Below are positions 6,313 to 11,393 of a DNA stretch of 11,393 nucleotides, piece after piece. Every line of letters begins with the position of its first letter. The stretch's first letter is position 1. The DNA is taken from assembly GCA_032229885.1 (NCBI GenBank), contig JAVYAJ010000313.1, positions 1 through 11,393 on the forward strand. Direction: 5' to 3'. The translations under genes were made by a program, and so were the position numbers. Under the pieces are notes generated by a model that was not told the origin of the DNA, ran no database searches, and saw only the letters and a list, made by a program, of their open reading frames with translations. The stretch is from Anammoximicrobium sp032229885. Lineage in GTDB: Bacteria; Planctomycetota; Planctomycetia; Pirellulales; Pirellulaceae.

Positions 6313-7065
6313 ATGAATGTCAAATGGCTGACAGTGTTGCCCGTCTATAACGAGGCCCGTCATGTGGATCCAGTGCTGGACAAGGTGACGGACTACAGCC
6401 CGGAGGTGCTGGTCGTCGACGACGGCTCGACGGACGGGACATCGGAGATCCTGCAGGCTCGCAACGATATCCGCGTGGTGCGACACGAAAAAAACCGCGG
6501 CTACGGCGCCGGATTGATTACGGCTTTTGCCTTCGCCCAGCGCAACGGGTACGACTACGTCGTGACCATCGACTGTGACGGCCAGCACGAGCCGCAGCGG
6601 ATTCCCGAGTTCGTGCGCGCCTGCCAGACCGCCGACATCGTGTCCGGCAGCCGCTATCTGAAACGATTCGCGGAAGACAGCCTTCCACCGGCGGCGCGAC
6701 AGCAGATCAATCAACAGATCACGCGCGAGCTGAACCGCTGCCTCGGGCTGCGCCTGACGGACGCCTTCTGCGGGTTCAAAGCGTACCGCGTCGCCGCGTT
6801 GGGCCGCTTGACGTTGACCGAGACCGGCTATGCGATGCCCCTCGAACTATGGGTCCAAGCCGTCGCTGCCGGGTTGTCCATCACGGAACTGGCGGTGCCG
6901 CTGATCTATCTCGATGAAGCCCGCTCTTTCGGCGGCGAACTGGACGACGCCGCGACGCGACTGCGACATTATTATACCGTGCTGGACCGCTGCCTCGAAG
7001 CGGCCGGCCTGGCCGATCGTCGATCGAGCCGCCGTGGGGCCACGGCGACGTCGGGGTCTTTGTAG
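6313..7065 (+). CDS. Family 2 glycosyltransferase, DPM1/polyprenol-phosphate type
   Basis: A 250-residue GT-A glycosyltransferase. It opens with LTVLPVYNE (6-14), followed by VVDDGSTDGT (34-43), NRGYGAGL (61-68) and the metal-binding IDCDGQ (D87 and D89), then SGSRYLKRF and the acceptor-side DAFCGFKAYR (150-159). This order matches dolichol/undecaprenol-phosphate mannosyl- or glucosyltransferases. There are no C-terminal membrane helices, so it resembles the soluble DPM1 form more than GtrB. It would move a sugar from a nucleotide donor to a lipid phosphate or other acceptor at the inner membrane face. An in-frame ATG at 6229 would add 28 residues without family similarity and sits at the predicted transcription start, so ATG 6313 is preferred, although its ribosome binding site is weak. 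It heads a same-strand series with the next two genes, separated by 133 and 103 bases. Confidence 0.88.
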   Translation: MNVKWLTVLPVYNEARHVDPVLDKVTDYSPEVLVVDDGSTDGTSEILQARNDIRVVRHEKNRGYGAGLITAFAFAQRNGYDYVVTIDCDGQHEPQRIPEFVRACQTADIVSGSRYLKRFAEDSLPPAARQQINQQITRELNRCLGLRLTDAFCGFKAYRVAALGRLTLTETGYAMPLELWVQAVAAGLSITELAVPLIYLDEARSFGGELDDAATRLRHYYTVLDRCLEAAGLADRRSSRRGATATSGSL

Positions 7066-7084
7066 ACCGCCGCCGCGCGCTGAC

Positions 7085-7105
7085 GGCGCCGGTTTGCGCG
7101 GCGCC
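7085..7105 (+). terminator. GC-rich hairpin after the glycosyltransferase
   Basis: GGCGCC (7085-7090) and GGCGCC (7100-7105) pair around a 9-base loop, and the surrounding GACGG/CCGTC can extend the stem past a small bulge. There is no T-run, so termination is uncertain. The next gene starts 94 bases later on the same strand. Confidence 0.25.
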
Positions 7106-7198
7106 GCCGTCCCGACGACGGACCTGCGGGATCCTCTGCTCCGTGATTCGCATTTGACCGGGCATCCCGTAGTTTGCCCATATTCGAAACCTGATGTA

Positions 7199-8797
7199 AT
7201 GCCTTCTGACCTCGTTTATAAACCGATCCGAGCGCCTCGCGGCCATGGTCACGTGTTGGTCGCGCCGTCCTGGGATTCGATCCCGGCGATGATCGAGCGC
7301 AACCACGCCTGCCTGGCGCGCTCGTCGTGCGACATCCAAGGGATTGCGCTGCCCCGGCTGCGGACGCAGGCTCGCGAGGCTCTGTTGCGCGAGGCGCAAC
7401 ACTACACCCGCGAGTACCGCGACGTCGATGCCAGCGGGCGGCAGGCGGACCTGCTGTTGCTGGCGGGGCACCAGCCGCGACTGTTTCATCCGGGGGTGTG
7501 GCTCAAGAACTTTGCCCTGTCTGCCTTGGCCCAGCGTGTGGGGGGGCAAGCGATCAACTTGGTGGTGGACAACGACATTCTGCGACAAAACGCGATCCTG
7601 GTTCCGGCGGACGAACCATCTGGGCCGCGGGTCGTCCCCGTGCCGTACGATCGCGCGGTCGAGAAGATCCCGTTCGAGCAGCGGGATGTGGTCGATGAAG
7701 GCCTGTTCAACTCGTTCAGCGACCGCGTCAAGACGCTGGGCGGCAGCGCGCTGGACGAGCCTCTGATCGAGGACTACTGGAAGCTGGTGCTGGCGGCACG
7801 GCAACAGTCGGCGAACGTCGGACACGCCTTTGCCCAAGCTCGCCATCAACTCGAAGGCCGCTGGGGACAGAACACGTGGGAGATTCCGCTGAGCGTGGTT
7901 TGCCGGACGTCGGCGTTCGCGCGGTTCGCGAGCCATTTGTTGGCGCACTTGCCGCGATTTCGCGAGGTGCACAATACGGCCTTGCGCGAGTACCGGCGGG
8001 TGAACCACGTCCGGAGCCGCGCGCATCCCGTGCCGGATCTGGAACGAGATGGACAGTGGCACGAGGCCCCGTTCTGGTTATGGACGGACGCTTCGCCGTC
8101 CCGCAAACGCGCGTTTGCCAGGCAGACGGGCTCGAACGTCGAGGTGACCGATCGAGCGGACGTGCGCGTCCAGTTGCCTTTGACCCCCGAGGCTGACGGC
8201 GGACGCGCCGCGGACGCTCTTGCGGCGCTCAGCCTACGCGGCGTCAAGCTGCGGCCGCGGGCGCTGATCACGACGATGTACGCCCGTCTGCTGTTGAGCG
8301 ACATGTTCATGCACGGCATCGGCGGCGCGAAATATGATCAACTGACCGATCTGATCATCGGCCGGTTCTTCGGCCTGACGCCGCCCGGTTTTGTTGTCCT
8401 GTCGGCGACCGTGTTGTTGTTCGAGGATCGAACGGCCGAGCTGGCGTCGCAGATTCGCGACGCCAAACGGCGGCTGCGCGAACTGCGGTTTCAGCCCGAA
8501 CGCCATCTGCCGACCGACTTCGAGAGCAATGGATGGATCGCCGAGAAGCAGGCCTGGATCGCGCGTCAACCGCCGCGCGGACAGCGGCGCGAACGGCACA
8601 TCCAGATCGAGCGGCTGAATCGGCTGCTGGGGGCCAGCCTCGAGTCCGATCGCCGCCAGACGTTTGAGAACATTGCTCACTTGACGGACGAACTGCGACG
8701 GCAGACCAGCCTCGCGTCGCGTGAATTTTCCTTCTGCCTGTTCTCCGAAAAAAAATTGCGTCCTCTCCTGCTGGCACTCTGCGGCGGCACAGTCTAA
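7199..8797 (+). CDS. BshC-like protein (putative cysteine-adding enzyme relative)
   Basis: A 532-residue soluble protein that I cannot name with certainty. Two segments recall BshC, the cysteine ligase of bacillithiol synthesis. LLLLAGHQPRLFHPGVWLKN (85-104) resembles the BshC nucleotide-fold segment (roughly TGQQPGLF-GGPLYTLYK). LRPRALITTM (351-360) through MHGIGGAKYDQLTD (371-384) and FGLTPPGFVVLSAT resembles the BshC block with RP, a GG-x-x-EI/KY turn and a PP before the C-terminal part. As in BshC, charged helical stretches (about 408-435 and 445-505) follow and may form a coiled coil. The length is near BshC (about 540). The acidic segment that follows the first block in BshC is replaced by VDNDILRQNAILVP. 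The ATG at 7199 lacks a clear ribosome binding site, so the exact start is uncertain. It lies between a glycosyltransferase and a tandem acetyltransferase, a context that suits thiol or glycoconjugate synthesis. The homology claim is inference from memory of motifs. Confidence 0.75.
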   Translation: MPSDLVYKPIRAPRGHGHVLVAPSWDSIPAMIERNHACLARSSCDIQGIALPRLRTQAREALLREAQHYTREYRDVDASGRQADLLLLAGHQPRLFHPGVWLKNFALSALAQRVGGQAINLVVDNDILRQNAILVPADEPSGPRVVPVPYDRAVEKIPFEQRDVVDEGLFNSFSDRVKTLGGSALDEPLIEDYWKLVLAARQQSANVGHAFAQARHQLEGRWGQNTWEIPLSVVCRTSAFARFASHLLAHLPRFREVHNTALREYRRVNHVRSRAHPVPDLERDGQWHEAPFWLWTDASPSRKRAFARQTGSNVEVTDRADVRVQLPLTPEADGGRAADALAALSLRGVKLRPRALITTMYARLLLSDMFMHGIGGAKYDQLTDLIIGRFFGLTPPGFVVLSATVLLFEDRTAELASQIRDAKRRLRELRFQPERHLPTDFESNGWIAEKQAWIARQPPRGQRRERHIQIERLNRLLGASLESDRRQTFENIAHLTDELRRQTSLASREFSFCLFSEKKLRPLLLALCGGTV

Positions 8798-8886
8798 GTT
8801 GACGCCAGCAAAAACCCGCGACCGCCACCCAAACGGCCATGCCCACGACGCGGCGACGGCGGATGCGGAGGAAAGGACTCTTGGGG

Positions 8887-8891
8887 AAGGA
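8887..8891 (+). promoter_or_regulatory. Ribosome binding site fixing the acetyltransferase start
   Basis: AAGGA lies 9 bases before ATG 8901. The frame is open back into the preceding gene with an ATG at 8721, but those 60 residues are low in family features and overlap the BshC-like coding sequence, so 8901 is preferred. Confidence 0.55.
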
Positions 8892-8900
8892 TCGGCAGAG

Positions 8901-10286
8901 ATGGCTTCGACTGTCCTGGCGAGCGATCGGGACGCCGCGCGGCGCACCGCCCAGCAGCAGGATCTGTCACCCGACATCGCGGTCGTGCCCGGCACGAGCA
9001 GGGATCACACGGCCGTGCAACAGTTCCTGTCCAGCGTGTTCCCGGCTTCGGCGGGCGCGGACTTCGCCGCGCAGCTCGATGAACCGGATTACGAGCCCGG
9101 CAGTCGGCTGTTGATCAAGCGAGCGGCGCAGGTCGCGGGCCACCTGCGTCTTGCGCCCCGCGAGATTCGCTTCGGGAACGCGACGCTGCCCGTCACCTGT
9201 GTGGTCGATGTGGGAGTCTTGCCCGAGCGCCGCGGGGCGGGCTATGTTTCGCGGTTGCTCGAAGCCGCCGAACGGACGATGACGCAACGCAAAGACCTCG
9301 TGGGGCTGTTGCGAACCTCCGAGCCCGGCTTCTTTCGTCGCCTCGGTTGGACGGTCTGCGCCCGCCATGGTCACTGGATGGTCGGCTGTCATCGACTGTT
9401 GGCCCAGTTGCAGCCATCGCCGGACGCGCCGACGCCCCCGCGAGTCGGGTCGAGGTCGAGAAAGTCGTCGAGGAAGTCGTCAGAGCTGCACATCCGGTAT
9501 CTGCGGCGCGTCGAGTTGGCGGCCCTGGCGCGCCTGTATGCGGCGCAGACGCGCGGCGCGTACGGCGCCACGATTCGCTCAGAGGCCTACTGGCGATGGC
9601 TGATCGACCGTCGCGGCTACGATCGGATCTATGTGGCGATCGAGGGCTCGCCGGAGATCAAACTGGACGGCCAGTTCGCGGCGATCCTCGGATATGCGGC
9701 GGTAAGAAGCGCCCGGCTGGTCGAACTGGTGTCGGATGTCGCGCGACCCGACGCCGCCGAGCGGCTCGTCGCTCGCTTTTGCCGCGACGCCTTGGAACAA
9801 GACCTGCGCGAGATTCGCATCGATCTGCCGCTCGACCACCCATTGTGCGCCGTTCTACGCGAGTCTGGAGGCCGCGCGTGCCACCACGAACTGGATCGTG
9901 GCCAGGCGCTGATGGCCAAGGTGTTCCACCCCGATCGCCTGGTCCAGACACTACACGACGAGTTTCTGGCGCGGATCAGGTCCGCCGGCCCTTGGGGACA
10001 GCGTGAATTGGGATTTGTGATGGGGAATCGAGGCTGGATTCTGAACATCACGCCGCGCCACTGCCGTTGGACGGCCGGTGTGGCACGGCGGACGCGTCTC
10101 GCCTGCGACGAGCCACAGCTCGGGCAACTGTTGCTGGGCCATCTCGATGTGCCTGCGGCGGTCCAAGCCGGCCAGGTGTCGGCTTTGAACCGCCGCACGG
10201 TCGAACTGGCCGACGAGCTGTTTCCGCGGCGACCGCTGTGGCTTCCGCCGCTGGACGACTTGCCCGCCACCCGCTATCCGGTTTGA
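8901..10286 (+). CDS. Two-lobed GNAT acetyltransferase, Eis/MshD-like layout
   Basis: A 461-residue protein. The N-terminal GNAT lobe (about 25-170) has the acetyl-CoA-binding run VVDVGVLPERRGAGYVSRLL (101-120) and the closing motif EPGFFRRLGW (141-150), as in Eis-type enzymes, where a P-x-FY-x-x-x-G segment follows. A serine/arginine-rich linker (184-194) joins a second, diverged lobe (about 198-335; RYLRRVELAALARLYA, AYWRWL, LGYAAV). The C-terminal region (about 340-461) ends with ADELFPRRPLWLPPLDDLPA and resembles the SCP2-like domain of Eis proteins. This three-part layout fits Eis-like amine acetyltransferases; tandem GNAT lobes also occur in mycothiol synthase MshD. The acceptor is unknown. 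Being third after a glycosyltransferase and a BshC-like protein hints at acetylation of an amine on a sugar- or cysteine-containing product. It is convergent with the downstream gene. Confidence 0.85.
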   Translation: MASTVLASDRDAARRTAQQQDLSPDIAVVPGTSRDHTAVQQFLSSVFPASAGADFAAQLDEPDYEPGSRLLIKRAAQVAGHLRLAPREIRFGNATLPVTCVVDVGVLPERRGAGYVSRLLEAAERTMTQRKDLVGLLRTSEPGFFRRLGWTVCARHGHWMVGCHRLLAQLQPSPDAPTPPRVGSRSRKSSRKSSELHIRYLRRVELAALARLYAAQTRGAYGATIRSEAYWRWLIDRRGYDRIYVAIEGSPEIKLDGQFAAILGYAAVRSARLVELVSDVARPDAAERLVARFCRDALEQDLREIRIDLPLDHPLCAVLRESGGRACHHELDRGQALMAKVFHPDRLVQTLHDEFLARIRSAGPWGQRELGFVMGNRGWILNITPRHCRWTAGVARRTRLACDEPQLGQLLLGHLDVPAAVQAGQVSALNRRTVELADELFPRRPLWLPPLDDLPATRYPV

Positions 10287-10395
10287 GCCTCGTCGCGCCG
10301 CGCCCATCGCCCATCGCCCATCGCGCGGCCGCGCCGTCCATCGAACCGCGCCACGCAATGCGCGGCAATGCGCGCGCCGCGTCGCGCGGCGGACG
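10287..10395. other. Convergent intergenic gap with CCCATCG triplet and hairpin
   Basis: Between the two convergent stop codons lie three perfect tandem copies of CCCATCG (10303-10323) and a perfect hairpin CGCCGCG, loop TCG, CGCGGCG (10375-10391). The hairpin is placed to act as a terminator for both genes, but no T-run follows on either side. Confidence 0.45.
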
Positions 10396-11256
10396 TCAGG
10401 CATCCGCCCGCTTCATCTTGCGAAAGTTCGTCAACGCGCGCCGCACCGACTCCAAAGCCTCGGCGCCCTGGCGACCCTCTTCTTCGATGATGTATTGGCG
10501 AGTCCCGCCGGTGGTCTCGCAGATTTCGAAAATCTGCTTCCAATCGACCGTGCCTTCGCCGAACACGGCGCCCGGCTGGCCTCCGTGGTCCTTGATGTGC
10601 AGCGAGATCGAGCGGCCGGGAAACTTTTTCAGCAGGGCGATCGGATCGCCGCCGCCGCCCAGACAGTTGCCGACGTCCAACTGCAAGATCACGTCCGCGT
10701 CGGTGTGCTCGCCAAACCATTCCCAGGCCGTTCGACCTTCGATTTTCGCGAAGTCTCCGCCGTGACAATGATAACCGACCTTCATATTCAGTGGCTTGAG
10801 CCGAGCCGCCACGTCGTTGAACACCTTGGCCGTCTCGGCGATGGCCTGGACCGACGAGCGTTGTTGTTCGGGCAACCACGCGACGATCAGGTAGGGCGAG
10901 CCGATCGTCTTGTGCATCTCGACCGTCGTCTCGAAGGCATCCCCTTGCAGGGCCGGCAAGCCGAGGTGCATCCCGCAGCTCTTCAGGCCGTTGTCGTCCA
11001 GCAGCCGCCGCCAGGCCGCCGCATCGTGGCCGTAATAGCTGTGCGCCAGCTCGACGGCTTCATAACCCATCTGAGCCACGGCACGCAGGACCGTCGGCAA
11101 CTCTTTCTCGCATTGATGCCGAACGGACCAGAGCTGTAGCCCGATGGGAATCGGTTTGCTCGGCGTGGCGGCACGTGTCCATCGCGCTGTTCCCAGGAGC
11201 GAAGCCGCGGTTGCCCCGGCCGTAGCGCACAGCATCTGTCGACGTGAGAGGTTCAT
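10396..11256 (-). CDS. Tat-exported sugar phosphate isomerase/epimerase-like TIM barrel
   Basis: A 286-residue protein with a twin-arginine signal: SRRQML (4-9, R5/R6), then a mildly hydrophobic stretch and a likely cleavage around residue 30 (TRAA). The mature part is a xylose-isomerase-like TIM barrel. It begins with IGLQLWSVR (38-46), then GYEAVELAH (64-72), VGYHCHGGDF (160-169), LQLDVGN (191-197), ISLHIKDH (217-224) and YIIEEEGR (255-262). Candidate metal ligands are E69, H163/H165, D194, H220 and E258/E259. This family isomerises or epimerises sugars or cleaves related compounds. Exported members are abundant in planctomycetes and are thought to act on sugars outside the cytoplasm, but the substrate cannot be told. 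An AGGAG site 6 bases before the ATG supports the start. No oxidoreductase or sulfatase partner is in the window. Confidence 0.92.
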   Translation of the reverse strand: MNLSRRQMLCATAGATAASLLGTARWTRAATPSKPIPIGLQLWSVRHQCEKELPTVLRAVAQMGYEAVELAHSYYGHDAAAWRRLLDDNGLKSCGMHLGLPALQGDAFETTVEMHKTIGSPYLIVAWLPEQQRSSVQAIAETAKVFNDVAARLKPLNMKVGYHCHGGDFAKIEGRTAWEWFGEHTDADVILQLDVGNCLGGGGDPIALLKKFPGRSISLHIKDHGGQPGAVFGEGTVDWKQIFEICETTGGTRQYIIEEEGRQGAEALESVRRALTNFRKMKRADA

Positions 11257-11270
11257 GCGATTCTCCTAAC

Positions 11271-11286
11271 GCGGGCCAGTGCCCGC
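11271..11286 (-). promoter_or_regulatory. Leader hairpin next to the isomerase ribosome binding site
   Basis: GCGGGC, loop CAGT, GCCCGC is a perfect 6-base-pair stem. In the minus-strand transcript it ends 3 bases before the AGGAG of the isomerase gene. It could affect translation, or it may be one more dispersed palindrome. Confidence 0.35.
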
Positions 11287-11301
11287 AGCCCAAGAGTCTG
11301 T

Positions 11302-11348
11302 TTGGCCGAAGGCCTCCGATCACCGTAGCCTGGGGCAACGCCCCAGGA
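11302..11348 (-). repeat. Planctomycete-type interspersed repeat, right copy (inverted)
   Basis: Read on the minus strand this gives TCCTGGGGC, GTT, GCCCCAGG, CTACG and then GGTGATCGGAGGCCTTCGGCCAA, matching 4-49 apart from a few bases in the spacer. The hairpin stem is 11329-11347. A further TTTGGCCGAAGGCC stands at 11371-11384, so the element is partly duplicated here. No gene is seen from 11257 to the window end. Confidence 0.7.
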
Positions 11349-11393
11349 CCGGCGCCGCGCGTGTGCCTCTTTTGGCCGAAGGCCATATTCATC

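Noticed and set aside
6881..8062. Long minus-strand open frame opposite the glycosyltransferase and BshC-like genes
   Set aside because: It has no domains and no sensible start, and the plus strand carries the family motifs.

Overview
This is GC-rich bacterial DNA, most likely from a planctomycete (Pirellulales-like). The pointers are: the short interspersed repeat CCTGGGGC-GTT-GCCCCAGG followed by a GGCCTTCGGCC hairpin, present at both ends of the window and familiar from planctomycete intergenic DNA; a Tat-exported sugar-isomerase-like TIM barrel; long, repeat-rich intergenic regions; and several proteins of types common in that phylum. The assignment is inference from sequence character, not from a marker gene.

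Layout from left to right. Positions 1-577 hold no convincing gene. They carry the left copy of the interspersed repeat, a TGTACAAG plus GC-hairpin element, a degenerate 45-base repeat and a run of strong hairpins. A minus-strand tRNA-Arg(CCU) lies at 578-650. A minus-strand NAD-binding epimerase of the TIGR01777/YfcH type follows at 884-1795. A repeat-bearing intergenic stretch (1796-2187) separates it from a minus-strand block read in the order MoxR-family AAA+ ATPase (6150-5206), membrane sensor histidine kinase (5089-3584, GTG start) and sigma-54-dependent NtrC-type response regulator (3609-2188). Kinase and regulator overlap by 26 bases and form a two-component pair. The MoxR gene is upstream in the same orientation, with a 116-base gap that contains a tandem repeat.

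From a divergent intergenic region with a good sigma-70-like promoter, a plus-strand set begins: a DPM1-like family 2 glycosyltransferase (6313-7065), a protein with motifs resembling the bacillithiol cysteine-adding enzyme BshC (7199-8797) and a two-lobed GNAT acetyltransferase of Eis/MshD-like architecture (8901-10286). Glycosyltransferase, cysteine-ligase-like protein and tandem GNAT are the enzyme classes used to make sugar-linked low-molecular-weight thiols. The trio is therefore the best candidate here for an undescribed pathway, though that is a hypothesis and a deacetylase is not in view.

A convergent minus-strand gene (11256-10396) encodes a Tat-exported sugar phosphate isomerase/epimerase-like TIM barrel. 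The window ends in a second, inverted copy of the interspersed repeat. No CRISPR array, transposase, integrase or phage gene was seen.
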